A stretch of DNA of 64,000 nt, taken from contig JAPYXD010000466.1 of assembly GCA_030998225.1 (NCBI GenBank), positions 7,853,001-7,917,000 on the forward strand, in the 5' to 3' direction. Origin of the DNA: Diplolepis rosae (Eukaryota; Arthropoda; Insecta; Hymenoptera; Diplolepididae). The notes beneath the pieces were generated by a model that saw only the letters and a list, made by a program, of their open reading frames with translations, did no database searches and had not been told where the DNA came from. A program made the translations under genes and the position numbers. Of the stretch, positions 1 to 12,719 are shown one piece after another. Numbering within the stretch: position 1 is the stretch's first letter; each line of letters starts with the position of its first letter.

Positions 1-1088
1 ACCGAACATGGTTACACCTTGGCAGGAAATATTCTTGGCAGTATCTAAATCAGTTGATTGTATCAATTTAGTGACCCACTTGAGTGAAAGAAAAATGTGT
101 CTTTTTAGCATATGTAACTTCTTCTTTCTTTTGACAGTTTTCAAGATATGCAATGAACATATATGCAAAATCATAAAATACAAAGGGCCCTTGTCATCTT
201 TTTTCAACAAGTAAAAAGTAAGCTTCAAGTATTGAGAAAAAGACATGTTATTAAATGCCCAGACAGCTGCATGAATAATTGCTAATCCAAAATCAGTTTC
301 CATTTTCCTTATTACACAAGGATTTGTCTTTTGTCTTACAGCACGGGTAACGATACTTAAAAAAAGTGTTATGAAAGGAGCACTGAGATGTCGAAAGAAA
401 TTCTGCGACTACAAACGAGCTGCGTTTCTCACTTGCATTAAGAATTAAAACATAGTACATTAGTTTTCCTTTAACACCCTGTGGAAGGGCGACCAAACGA
501 CTTGTAGCATCCAAGTATGCCCACGTATCTTCAGGTGGTACGGAAACTAAATAATCTCTGTTTTTGCGTAAACATTACGACAGTGAAGGGTTTGATGCCA
601 TATTGTTGAATAAATCCTGTATTATTTTAAGATTTCTATTTTTCCTTGTAGTCATTTATTAATTTCATCACAAATTTCCAGAAATCTTTATCTCGATCGT
701 TGCCTGCGTTATAATGACCAGAAATTTTTTGTAAAATTTGCAAACCAGGAGTGTTATTTACATTTCCTTGATCAAGAATGTCTTCTGAGACATTATTTAA
801 CATTTTCAAATTCATGACACTGGGAGATACTCCTTGCATCTCTTTCCCAAGTTCTAGACGTCTCTTTTGTCTTACAAATCTGCGATTGACATCGTCTTTA
901 TCATGGCTAATTTCACCACCTCTAAAAACTTTTAATTTTACATCAGAGAAAGGTTCATGAATTGGAAATTCGCATATAAACTTAAAATTCGTGCAAATAC
1001 GGTTTTTGCATCGTGCTGCTACAATGAAATAGTTACCTTTTACTATTCCGGATTTATAAGCATAACACTTATGCCAATCGAATTTCAA
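1..1088 (-). pseudogene. Decayed DDE (MULE-like) transposase
   Basis: The minus strand reads as pieces of one transposase-like protein. The N-terminal piece (636-1088, 150 codons) has a Cys/His-poor, FLYWCH-like beginning, then a basic segment and a stretch resembling the linker of MULE-like proteins (NNTPGLQILQKIS). After stops just below 636, frames between about 600 and 1 give IQQYGIKPFTVVMF, then LDATSRLVALPQGV (a D-A-T/S motif where this family places its first catalytic Asp), then TDFGLAIIHA and a leucine-rich tail reaching base 1. Several frame changes and stops separate the pieces, so no product is expected. The element continues to the left of the window. The family is assigned by motif resemblance only; the exact DDE superfamily is uncertain. 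Confidence 0.55.
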
Positions 1089-1640
1089 AACACATCCCGG
1101 ATATAAAATTACAAAAGCGTTATTAAATTCATCGCACTATCCTAATTTCATGCGAAGTTTATCAGTTTGCCAATTTGGGTGGAATGGATCATAGTTCATT
1201 CTACTTTCATGAGACTAAAGGGCATTGTAGAAGAATAGAAATTCATTTTACTATAAAAAGATTGTGAAGTGGATTTTACCTTTTCCGTAAAATAGACGGG
1301 CAAAACGGGATGAATTTAAATACTAAATCTTAAATATCCGTACATATATCTACCCAAAATATCTTGATAAAGATTTATTTTTTAGTGAAGACCCAACACT
1401 AAAGTAAAAGTATTACTATTCATAATTTATCGCTGTTAAATAAGAACTTTGGCTGTTTTAGACTTTCGATGAGTGTCTGCTGTATTTTGTGATTTGATTA
1501 AGGTATTCGACCAATCGTCTAGCAAATAAAATCACTCTAATCTAAATTATGGTTCTGTCCAATTGTGCCTACATGTCCCATTGTAACCAACTTTCCCCTA
1601 CTAACAAATGATGCATTTAACTTATTCCAAAGTAATTCAC

Positions 1641-1892
1641 TTAACATACTTCATCATTGATAACAGCAATCAATGTTAGAAGTTGATATACTTCCGGAAT
1701 TCTCGGCGTCATTTTGAATGTGCCATCAATGTGGACTTCTTCTATGTCACTGAGTTCACGTAGAAACTTATTGTTGTAAAAAATTAATGAACTGGACTTA
1801 TCCTTCGCCGTCATCAACTGTTGTTCCAAGTTCATTTTATTTTTATCATCACTTAAAAACAATAAACCATTATTATAAAATCTAAAATACAT
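1641..1892 (-). pseudogene. MULE transposase fragment
   Basis: A short minus-strand frame ends with HIDGTFKMTPRIPEVYQLL, which matches the D-G-T-F-K catalytic-aspartate block of MULE/FLYWCH transposases and the following Y-Q-L-L-T-I segment. The frame stops directly after VINDEVC; the expected continuation (helical region with the second Asp) is not found below 1641. Upstream another frame (1853-2068) carries no recognisable domain. It is a different element from the one at 1-1088, because the block containing the first catalytic Asp is present in both and differs. Non-functional fragment. Confidence 0.6.
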
Positions 1893-2069
1893 ATTGACAA
1901 AGGGCGGTTCTTCTCTTCACTATCGTAAAAATGTTTCGACATATTTAATTTAATGCATTGGCTTCGATAAAGTATTTCACGTCTAATGATAAACAAAACA
2001 AACGATTTCGTCAAAAATTGACCGAGTAATAGCAATTTATGTTTTGAAAAACACTGATTTTCGATCATT

Positions 2070-3480
2070 TTTTATGACGAAAAATTGAGTGTTTTTATAT
2101 TATATCTAAAAACTATTAAGGTTGCATAAAAATTGTATTAAGATAAAAAATGGGCCATGACAAATTCTACAAAACGGTATTTTTGTTTTTGTGAATGACC
2201 GAAAAAAAATGTCATCACGATTTTCGTGCGCGGACAATAATAATAAAAAAAGCATTAAAATATTGAGGAAATTGAGGTACCAATGTAATATACTTTTTAA
2301 ATAAATTCTATACTTCTAATTCGTTGATTCTGATTGGTCAAGTGAGGTACCGCTTGTCAATAAATAGGCCCACTCCTTTTTTAATAAATTATTGCTAAGA
2401 TCTTCTACGAATCTGGACTGAGGCAAAATTACTGTACTTCCGTTATGCTTTATACTTTATTCCCGGTGAATTTACGGGGCTGACAGCTGGATTAACGTGA
2501 GTTTTCAATACTACATTGGCGGTGGCAGCACGTTAACCTATGGAACTAAAGTTTGATAAAAAAAAATTTTTTCATAAATTTACTAAAAAGTAACAGAATT
2601 TCCTGAAATTCTGTCTTAAGTTTAGGAGGCTGTAGTTAAATAAAACTCCACTCACATGGACTCCGATTACAGTCGAAATGTTTGAAAGTATGTGACTTCC
2701 TGAGTTATCATTTCTGGACCCTAAAGCCAATTATTAACAACAACATCGTATAGAATTTTAATCTACTATCACCATGTAATTAGGAGTGTAGATTTTTAAC
2801 CTTAATTTCTTATTTTTTTCAAATAAAATATTTTCCACTTAATTTTTTAATTTATATAGTTGATTTACGTACTACACAATTTTTTAAAAACTTTTTTATT
2901 CGAAATAAATATTTCATATTTGTATTTTATATAAGAGAAATCGTAAAGTGTAATTTCGTATGCAAATTTAGATGTAATTTTAGTTTTTTTGAATATTAAA
3001 ACCTTTTATTCACAGTTTTATAATGAAATTTATATGCGATTAATATTACGTATTTCAAAAAGTTTTTAGAGTATTTTATTTGAATGAAATTTTTTTCAAT
3101 GTTGCCTTATACCAGAGAAGAAACTCTACTGTATAATTTCGAGTGTATAATTAGATATAATTTATGTATTACTTAAGTATTTTAATATTTTATTTTTTAA
3201 ACTCCAATATCATATTTTATCATTCCTCAATATATAATATTCTCTACATAATTTTCTAATTGAAATATTTGATTTGCATAGCTAAAAAATATTGAAATTG
3301 ATATTTTGTTTTGAAAGTTTGAAAATTTATTGAGTTTGAATTTCAATAGAAAATCATGTTTTGAGTCTTTAAATCATCCTAGAATTCAAAATAAAATGTT
3401 TAGATATTCATTTTAGGTGAATGTTTTTAAAAATATCAAAGAAAGAAAGGTAATATCTTAAATGATATATTTGGTGATTT
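2070..3480. other. AT-rich noncoding stretch
   Basis: I see no gene, RNA or terminal repeat here. It is strongly AT-rich with many short T and A runs and no long open frame. The gap 1100-1640 is similar. Confidence 0.6.
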
Positions 3481-3534
3481 TAAATTTGTCGTCTGCTTCG
3501 CGCCACTTTAACACGAAGTCGACAGAAACATAAT

Positions 3535-3616
3535 TTTTCTACTAGCGGGCCATAAAGTGGACTTTATTGCCCCGTGCGGGGCAAACAAATCCACTTTCTG
3601 ACCCGCTAGTAGAAAA
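3535..3616. repeat. Hairpin (MITE-like palindrome)
   Basis: The arms start and end with TTTTCTACTAGCGGG and CCCGCTAGTAGAAAA and pair through AAAGTGGA and GCCCCG around a very short loop near 3576. A second weaker hairpin follows (about 3643-3715), with arms ATTTTACTCGTGTG and CACACTCGCAAAAT around a CCTCGCTTTGCTCGGG core. No coding content. Confidence 0.7.
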
Positions 3617-3786
3617 AAAATCGTGTGCAACACGGGAAAAACATTTATTTTACTCGTGTGGTTGTTACCCTCGCTTTGCTCGGGCATCAAACTTCACACT
3701 CGCAAAATAAATTTTTTTTTCCCTAGTTGCACAATGTACTATTTCGATCTAGGCTCAACAGACGAAAGCGTGAAATCGAAGCGAGG

Positions 3787-3880
3787 AAGTGGGGACACAC
3801 CGACACGGCGCGCTTGATTGTGTGTGCTCCCACATGGGAGCGTGGTGGGGGCCGCCAGCTCCCACGATCTGGGATCACTA
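3787..3880 (+). repeat. Truncated repeat with hAT-MITE end
   Basis: Bases 3787-3833 are repeated exactly, in reverse complement, at 29510-29556. Bases 3844-3880 match the right arm of the 43-bp terminal inverted repeat of the MITE at 35599-35760, with differences only near its end (GGTGGGGGCCGCCAGC through GGGATCACT). It is therefore one end of a related non-autonomous hAT element; the other end is missing. Confidence 0.7.
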
Positions 3881-4852
3881 GAGTGGTCATGCCTAGTTAC
3901 CAATGCAGGGAATCGTGATTTTCTGTTTTTTTTTTGTTTCAATGACAATAAAAGAAGTTTGTTTCCAAATGATCCATGTTTGAAATTATATGCATGAATA
4001 AGCTCATGCTAATTCTTTTGCAGCGAATGTGAACAAATGACTAAGTAACAACTGTCACATATCCATGACTATTCACAGTTATCATCTCGGATGTCATGTT
4101 TTTCAACGTATATACTATTAGGAACAATGCAAGACATCTTCAAGAAAATGGTTTCCGGGACAATGGCTATTATTCAGTCATTTCGCAATACTTTGCTACA
4201 AAATAACTAGTGTAAGTTTATTAATAGATTCATTTTCAATCAAAAATAATTCATAAACGAAAATGTATTGGTCTTTTTAAAATTAAATTCCGGAAATCTC
4301 TTCTCCTAACCATAAAGTAGGCAACGTGGGGCAATTTCTACACGGGGTATCATATCTACGATGGTAGTTCCAAAAGTACCCGACCTAACAATGTCAATAT
4401 ACAATCTACAACACTTTTTGAAATGCCTGCCATGTCTGCGAACTTGCGCACTTTTATTCGACAGTCATCCAATACCATTTTGTGGATTTTCTTCACCATT
4501 TCTGTCGTGGTCACTTTGTTTGGTCGATCACTGCGATGTTAGTGTTGGGCAGCTTGTACGACCTCGTTTAAACTCTGCCACCCAATACTATATTGTTGTA
4601 AATGAAAGAGCAGACTCCCCCAGAATATAATCTAGCTTGACTTTGATATTGGTTGAACTAAGACCTTTCAGATGAAAGTATTGTATCACATAACAATGAC
4701 CAATTTTTTCGACGTTTACAAATTGACTGAGAGCGTTTACTATTGGTGGCTGTTAAACAAATACTACAGGTACTTCTGGAACTACCCCGTACATACATCA
4801 TATTGCAGTATTTTATAGATGGTTTTATATAAAGGTTTTCTATTTATTTGAG

Positions 4853-5092
4853 ATTAGATATTATACGTGCACGAAGTATATAACGAAAAGGTGTAAAAGC
4901 CGAGCTATCGTCACTGATGGCATTGTTCGAGTCTCAGTTACACGTGAGACGCATGCACGAGATTTAACGGCAGTAGACAGAAGAAACTTTGGTAATGAAC
5001 TAAAAAGTAAAGCGAGAGATCCAAAAAATATTGTGAAACCAGCAAAATTAATTTTCGACGAAGCTTATCGAGAGGCGTACGTTTATACTAAA
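4853..5092 (+). pseudogene. FLYWCH zinc-finger relic of a MULE transposon
   Basis: The frame starting at 4853 reads YYTCTKYITKRCKSRAIV, then an ETHARD motif and a charged helix ending FDEAYREA. This is the C-x(n)-C-x(n)-H pattern of the FLYWCH DNA-binding domain (YTC, KRC, ETH), the usual N-terminal domain of MULE transposases and their host derivatives. No start codon and no convincing transposase domain follow; the frame is lost soon after 5092. It is an orphan domain, probably a transposon remnant, less likely an exon of a host FLYWCH gene. Confidence 0.55.
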
Positions 5093-5784
5093 CTATTTCA
5101 ATTAAAGATTTTCACAGCTAGTACTACCAGTGTTACACAATATTCCTAGAATATTTGCTCTCTAAAATTTATTGGAGTGAAATTTCAACCCTAATGGAAA
5201 ACACCACTCTGTTGATGATTTAACATTTTTAGCTCCTTTTGTACAATAGATTTCCGGGTACAGAAATACCAGCAGGTGGTTTTAAAAAGCATAAACACCT
5301 GATTATGAAAAATAGAGTTCATCTGGAGATTGAACCACAAACGCTAAGTGATTATCAGGATATTTTAAAAAGGATTTGATTGCTCAACACTTTCATTTGA
5401 CGGAAAAACTAAAATATCCTTGAAATCAATCTTGAATGTTTCTGAACATAGTAAGATATTTCTAACATAGTAAGAATATTGGAATATTGGGCATTTTCTA
5501 AACATTATAGATTCTCAATCACTGAAAAGAATAGTTAGTTAATTCAACTACATACTGTAATTTGTAAAATATGCCACTGCCACGTTTTTATTTGACACAA
5601 CTACTACTATATAAAATAAAATATTTCACAAGCTGTAGTAGTGAAGGTTCAATTAACTATTTTTTTCAGTGTTTATTTACAGAATTTAATCGACATACAG
5701 TAGGGATGAAAGTATTGGTCATTTTCGAATGTCCGAAAATATCTACCTTGCTAATAAACCATGTATAGAACCCCGTCCCTGTTC

Positions 5785-6530
5785 CTGTATTAGTTATTGC
5801 ATAAGAAATATGAACAGGTCTCGTAAAAGAAAAGCTACACGTTCAGCATAAGAAATTAAGACCCGAAACCGTACAGTAATATGCAGAAGATGAAGGAATC
5901 CTCATGAGAACCTGTACATGCTCATGGACGTCGTGAATGGCCCCCAAGGATGATGAACGGGAACTTTTAAAAGATACAGCACAGTTTGCCGCATATTGGT
6001 TTCATTATGTTGCTTCATATTATCAACAGCTATTGGCAAAAATATTGTTGATAGTTCCCCTTCTTCTAATAGCCACGAATATTCAAATTAGTAGCGAGCA
6101 ACTCAGCCCGCTGGCGAACTCTGGTGGACTGGTTCTATGAAAGTTCGTGCATAGGATACCATAGAAGATCACGTATACCTACAAACGTGTATAAAACTAG
6201 TCCACCAGGCTTCGCCAGCGGGCTGAGTTGCTCGCTACTGATTTGAATCTTCGTGGTGATAAAAAAAGAAAACTATCAAAAACATATTGTCCCTAATAGC
6301 TCTTGATAATATGAAGTAATATGATGAAACCAATACGCGGGAAACTGCTAGATCCTTTACAAGTTCTCGTTCATGATTCTTGGTAGCCATTCAGGACATC
6401 CATGATCATGCACTTTTATATGATTTTCTGCATGTTCCTGTATGGTTTCGTGTCTCAATTCCTAATGCTTAACGTCTGGCTTTTCTTTTACGAGACCAAG
6501 TCATATTTCTCGTGCAATAACTAATACAAT
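5785..6530. repeat. Long foldback element, ~340-bp arms
   Basis: The left arm (about 5785-6125) and right arm (about 6195-6530) are imperfect reverse complements: the outermost bases are TTAGTTATTGC and GCAATAACTAA, and the inner bases GCCCGCTGGCGAA and TTCGCCAGCGGGC. The 70-bp centre is unpaired. The open frame 5937-6140 lies in the left arm and has no recognisable domain. A transcript would form a long imperfect hairpin. Confidence 0.8.
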
Positions 6531-6539
6531 AATTCAGAA

Positions 6540-8230
6540 GGATAACACATCTAATGTAACAGTTTTCAATCTAATATCAAATTTATTTTTAGGCAGTGCC
6601 TTTTGCATGGGTCCTGATTGAATTGGAGTCTTTCTCAGTCCACCAATCATTATTTGACGTAATTTTTAATGAAATTGCGAAAAACATAAAGCCAACATCA
6701 ATAATGATAAATTTTTCCAAATATATTGCACCGGTAATATTGTCTTCATTAAACTAAGAGCAAACAGTAAAACATCTTTTCTATTATTACGGCAAGGTAG
6801 ATTTTTTTTTTTCAATTTATACAATAGTTAAATTGATTAAATTTTTCTTCCTAAAGTGGAAGCTTCGCCTTCGTGGAAATTTACACATTTTTCAAACTGA
6901 TATTTTCAACAAAAAAACTGGATCTCTGGAAGATTAAATGATAAAAAATACATTTCATATCTATGCAAATGTTACAAATCGCATTGCATTATATACCATT
7001 TTGTTCCTTTTCATGACAGATGAATGGTCGAATAGGTAACAATGAAATATATTATTATTTTATCTTCCAGGAATCCAGTTGTCTATTCGAAATAGAAGCA
7101 AGAAATAGAGAAAATAGAATTCATCTCCATGTCAACAGCAACAAAAAAAGTAAGTTAAATAAAAATTATTTTCAAGAAATTCTACTTTCTTATGATCTTT
7201 TTCTTCTTCTTTCTACTATTTTTACTTTAATATTAATTTAAATAAGTCACTGGGTGCTAGTAATCATCCTGGTATCGTGACTTATATTTTTTGATTGAAA
7301 TTTTAAAATAAACTCTACCCTTTTCCACAAATCCTGAGGTAAAGACATCTGATGTGCTCCTTTTTAAAGTGATGTTCGATTTGTCTGAACCTCACCTTAC
7401 AATAATTCCCACAATGTGTTAGAATTAAAGTCATAAAATTTATAATAGGGATTGACAAATTTTTCCCGAGCTATTAGGATTAATTTCCTAGGCTCAAATA
7501 AGTTCAGAAAAGCGTCCTAGACGTTACACGGGTATTACATGTATGTATATAAAGCAGCCATGTGTACGTGGTTTCCACATTTATAATACACGTGTTTTGC
7601 ACCTTCTTTACATAATTTGTGTTCCTTTGGATTTGACTTACTTATGAGTAGAATTACCGAAATTCCCAAAAACCAGAAAACGAGAAAACCGATACCAAAA
7701 TAAATAATTCAATTTAAATTACTATCGGAATTTGATCAAGGAATGCGTCTTTATTAAAAAGAAGTTATTTATGAAATGAATAAATAGTTTTTCCGTCATA
7801 ACTCATCTTTCGATTATAAAAACCTATTTTCCGGCTACAGGGCATCGGACAATGTGGACATTTTATGATAAATGAATCAAACTTGACACAAAAGTCGTAC
7901 TTTCTCATATAATGGAAATGTCAAAAGGTACCTCGTATCAAAACGAATAGATTAGTCTATAATAGCTGTAAATTTCTATTTAAAATTTTAAAAAAGGTTC
8001 CAGAATTTATCATTATAATTAATTAGATGAGTTATAATTTTTTATAAATTTTTTTCAGCTATTATTTATATGTATGGTTTTTGAGTTTTTGAGCATGCGA
8101 GTTGATACAACTTTCTTTCTGTAGGAATTGTTTTCCATGACAAAAAAATTAAATGTCTTTCCTGAAGACATGGATTCACCATTTTTACGGAAACTTTTAG
8201 TTCTCGCGTTGCTTTCACCAGATGCTACAG
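6540..8230. other. No gene seen
   Basis: AT-rich sequence without a supportable gene. The small frame at 7020-7241 has low-complexity composition and no recognisable domain. Confidence 0.5.
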
Positions 8231-8237
8231 AAGAAAT

Positions 8238-8712
8238 TTTATAATTTTTATTTTGTTAATTAAGTACAGATATAGGTGGAGACTTAATTAGATCGGAAGA
8301 TATTAAATATTTTTGAGCGCGCGACGTGTTTAATCATTTCCGAGTCGAGCCGCAACTAGCCTTCCTCGAGACATAATGTGCTTTTGGTCGACTCGGACAT
8401 GATTAAAAAGTCGCGCGCTCAAAAATATTTAATATCTTCCGATCTAATTAAGTCTCCACTTTTGTTAAATATGCGCTAGTTATATTTAGACATAGCGCAT
8501 ATGATACTATTTTTTCAAAAATTTTCTACTGAGAGAGCAAACATGCAAAAATTGTTTAAACAATTAAATTGCTTATATATGTAGTTAATTAACAAAATAA
8601 AAATTATAAAAATATTTATCTGAAAAAAATGCAAAAATTGTTTAAACAGTTAAATTGCTTACATCTGTACTTAATTAACAAAATAAAAATTATAAAAATA
8701 TTTATCTGAAAA
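8238..8712. repeat. Palindrome plus tandem duplication
   Basis: Bases 8276-8459 form a palindrome with ends GTGGAGACTTAATTAG and CTAATTAAGTCTCCAC and an inner GAGCGCGCGAC/GTCGCGCGCTC pair. To its right two copies of an 84-bp unit beginning ATGCAAAAATTGTTTAAAC lie at 8543-8626 and 8629-8712. The end of the second copy (TCTGTACTTAATTAACAAA) is the reverse complement of the sequence just left of the palindrome (8250-8272), so an outer inverted repeat encloses everything. Confidence 0.75.
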
Positions 8713-8719
8713 CCTAACG

Positions 8720-10410
8720 TAATAAGCTAGGAAATGAAACAAATGCGAAATCGATTAGATTATTTCAAGCGAAGATAATGAATTTTAGGCACAAGATAAT
8801 TAAGCATTTTATCCAATTTTATCAAAAGTTTAAATTAATTTATCTCTCAAAAAAAATTTTTTTTTGAAAATCCCGATAAAAGTGTTGGTTAATTTATTAA
8901 AAAGAAGCTGTAAAAAAAAATTTGTGCGAATCTAAATTCTGAACTCAAAATGGGTGTACAATTTGCAAAAGTATTTGCGTATTTAAGAATTATCTTCGAA
9001 AATTGTATGATTGTGCAATGTCAAAATAAGAAAAATCCCAAATGACGTTAACCATTCATAAACTTTTAAAAACAGACTAGAAGTATGTACATCATTAGAT
9101 TCCTCTTGATTTTTATATATCGATTTAAAAAAATAAACGTCAAATTTGGTCGATTAGAAGCCGAGATAAGTGTCAGTGAAGAGCGCGCGACGATTTTGAA
9201 GGCGCCGAATCAAGTTTTTGCGCCAAGCTGACTGTTCCCTCCACTCCGATTTTTGCCATTCCCACGCGCGTTTGCCTAGCTGTTAGAATTAATTGCACAT
9301 AGATCGTCAAAGTAATCGGTTTTCTTCAACAATATATCGAAAGTAAATTGATAAAACTATATGCTGGAATTTTTTTTTTCGTTTAATTGTTGCTGAAATC
9401 TCTCACATGCAGCCCACTTTGGGATTCAATAACTTCAGATTGGAAGGTCGAATTGAAGCGTTCAAAGCGCTGAAAGATTCGTTTTTGCAAGCACTTTCAC
9501 AGGGTCTTTTAAGATTTGGAATTTGTCAAAAAAACCGCGGAGTTATTCATTTTGCAATTAATGTAAAAATTACAACCCCCTTTTAAATAATCGTTTGGAT
9601 GTGTTAAAAAATAAAAACCACTCATCTAATCATTGAATATGATAGTTTTATACTCGCAATATGTGTAAAAAAATCATGCTATGTGTGAAAAAATTTTCCT
9701 GGTGTATATGTTAATTCTTAAAAGTTATGTTATTTTTAAAATTCTTAATAAACAATTACATTACTCGGTAACTAAAAGACATATTGAACTCGAGTTTTCG
9801 GCATTCGAAAGGTAAAGAATTAAATATTTTAAAGGCAAAACAACCATTTAGATGTATTAATATTTTCAATTTTAAATGCGCGTGCAAAAAATATCTATTT
9901 TTCGACTTTTTTTATTTATTGTTCAGGCACTGTGGCGGAGGAAAATTAAATCTTTTAACTTCAAACCACAGCATTTTGTAGCAAATTTTGTGCTCTACGA
10001 CTTTGCTCTAATATAATTTCATCATAAAATTAATATTTTAAGAGTAAAATGAGAAAATGTATTTTAAAAATGGCCTATTTTCGCACTTTTTGGCTTTGAA
10101 CATTTGTTTCACAAAACAAGTTTCCATGCTAATTCGACTGGACTAATAATGATGAATACAGTTTAAAGTTCCTTGAAAAACAATGAATAATCTTCATAAT
10201 GAGTAAAAATTTAACAAATTAACGATTTAACTAACATGAAGTGTAATTTAAAAAACTAGACTGTTTTCCTTTTTCAAAGAACATTTTAAAGAATTCATCT
10301 CGGCACAACTTCTAGACAGAGAATATATAATATTTAATTTTGATAACTCATGCCCAAAAATCAGTTCATATATTCTTAACGTCGATTACATAAGTATAGA
10401 TATATTTTCA
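8720..10410. other. No gene seen
   Basis: AT-rich; no domain, RNA gene or clear repeat boundary. A somewhat GC-richer patch near 9180-9260 contains GAGCGCGCGAC, shared with the palindrome at 8276-8459. Confidence 0.5.
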
Positions 10411-10411
10411 T

Positions 10412-10880
10412 GTTTTAAAATATATTTTACATGGTTTTTAGAGCCGGAAATCATTTTCAAATGCTGCCGGATCTTCACCTCAAGACATGAAATCTTTTCT
10501 ATTTCCCTTAAATTAATATTACAAAATATATTTTACATGGTATTTAGATCAGAGGATAACTACTGAAATCTGTCGAACCTTAAGCTCTGTAAAGAAAACT
10601 TTTCTATTTCCCTCAAATCTAATAACACAAAAACACAAACGGTAGCCGACAAGGGAAGAAAAATAATCGTATTCACTATGATTGAAAACAAGTTTCACCG
10701 AAAAATGAATAATGTTGTTGATCGTTTTATACTTCACAAATGCATAGATTTCTGAAACAAAAGAAATATGAGTGATCGTCTTATGCTTCAAAACTGCATG
10801 AAATTCAGAAACAAATGACAATGTGAGACAGCGTTATGTTACTTGATTATGAATTTCATACAGTTCTGAAATATAAGACG
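10412..10880. repeat. Degenerate tandem repeats
   Basis: Two units of about 100 bp share AATATATTTTACATGGT and TCTTTTCTATTTCCCT (starting near 10417 and 10512). After them come three degenerate units sharing a GATCGTnTTATnCTTCA core followed by a CTGAAACAAA-like end, at about 10720-10820 and again inverted near 10860-10885. The minus-strand frame over 10549-10821 is a by-product of these repeats. Confidence 0.55.
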
Positions 10881-11779
10881 ATCACGATCCGATCGAAAAA
10901 CATGCTCGCTCTAGCAAACGTTGAATATTTTAATATGGATAAATGGCCAGTACAACATTTAGTACAAGTTTCCGGAAATTGAAAAGAAGGCTACGGATTG
11001 AACGCATAATCTGAATTTAAAGGCTGTAGCAGGATAAGCATGGTCTGGGTGCCCCCGCTCGGATTTGATCCATATTGCCAGGGCAAGTGGCTCCCATTAC
11101 AAGATAAATTCACCCGAAGTATCAACTTGAAATTTTTTTTTTTACAAAAGTTATGAACAAATTTTGAAAAATCAAAAAATCTAATTTTCTCGAAAACGGC
11201 TTAACCGATCTTCATGACTAAAATATATGTTATAGAGGGTACTAAAGAGGTTCTGAAAAAAATTCAAGAACCCATTCCGTTTATAAAAAAAGGGTAAACA
11301 TTTTTTTTTAAATTTTTGAATAATTTTTTTAATGTGAATTACTTCTTGAACAACCACCATTTTTTCTATATCATGCTCAAATTCAAAGTGACAATATACA
11401 TTTTCTCGAAAAATTTCGGAGAGGTACTTCATAGTTAAAAAAAATAAAAACTTCTTTGGCCCCTACAGTGTATGGAACAATTGATACCCTGTGACTCATT
11501 GAAGCAATTGTTTCTCTATACTCATGAAAGTTTTACGTTGATCACGTACAATATTTCATTTATTTTTACGTATTTGCTGCATAGTGGACGACATAGTAGA
11601 CTTTATATGAATGCGAGGGTGTATCAAAAATTATTTGCACCCTGTCTGTGCAATTGATCGTTATCAATTAAAAAAAAAAAAAAACATCTCTACATGATCG
11701 CCTTGTTTTCAATACACTTTATCCGCCCGTCAACAAGCTTTTTCTTTCAGTTACAAAATTCAGTTTATATATTTCCCCA

Positions 11780-12259
11780 TATATCTCCTTCTCGAAGCTT
11801 GTACCCTTAACCTACGGTTTTCCCTTCCTGAGAGTACTACTGCGCAGGCTTCGAATGCCGCACGAGCTCGTTCGCAAAACGCACCTGATTTTCAATTGTT
11901 TTGATTCATGCTCAATAGATGTACTTATCTAAGGTTCGCGTTTTTATTTCATTCTCAGTTGTAATCGTTTCCTGATAAGTTGTAAGATGCTGTTATACCG
12001 CGTTTAAACTACAGGAAGGTATACCTATTGGAAACAAATGATACTTTTTCCAAACTGCCGAATGAATGTAATCGTGCTACAACTGAGAATGAAGTAAAAA
12101 CGCGAACCTTAGACACGTACATCTATTGAGCATGAATTAAAACAATTGAAAATCAGGTGCTTTTTGCGAACGAACTCGTGCGGCATTCGAAGTCTGCGCA
12201 GTAGTACTCTCAGGAAGGGCAAAACGTAGGTCATGGGCACAAGCTTCGAGAAGGAGATA
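11780..12259. repeat. Inverted repeat nested in the 2.7-kb foldback
   Basis: Arms 11780-11963 and 12078-12259 pair through TCTCCTTCTCGAAGCTT/AAGCTTCGAGAAGGAGA at the outside and CATTCTCAGTTGTA/TACAACTGAGAATG inside. About 114 bp of spacer. The overlapping minus-strand frames at 12109-12325 belong to the repeat. Confidence 0.8.
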
Positions 12260-12719
12260 AGGTAAAAGCACCAATAGCCGGACAGAGCCATGAATTTTTC
12301 TCAAAATTAGAGATTTATGAATCACTTATCGCTATTTTGGTGTACCGTATACAATCCGCGAAACGTACCCTTTAAAAAAGTGAAAAATTTGTTGAATTAG
12401 AAATTTAAACTATTAAGCAAGTAACAATTACATTCACCTTCATTTTTCATTTTAATACATGTTACACTAAAGTCAAATTCTTTATATAAACCATAATATT
12501 TTTCAAAATTAATAAACATTTTCCTTTAATTAAATATTTTAAATTCGGTTATTAGGTCAATGAAAAGTCGTTTTGCCTAATAATCGAACGCGTGTCCGGC
12601 GTTACATTGCATTGCTTTTTGAGGCAGAAACAGGAAGAGACAAAGAAGAAAGAAGCTACGCTAAAAAACAAACAAGAACAGAAAGAGAAGCTGCATTAAA
12701 GAAAAAACAGGAACAGCAA

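Noticed and set aside
4361..4630. 89-codon plus-strand frame
   Set aside because: Cys-rich but without zinc-finger spacing, splice sites or domain; judged chance.
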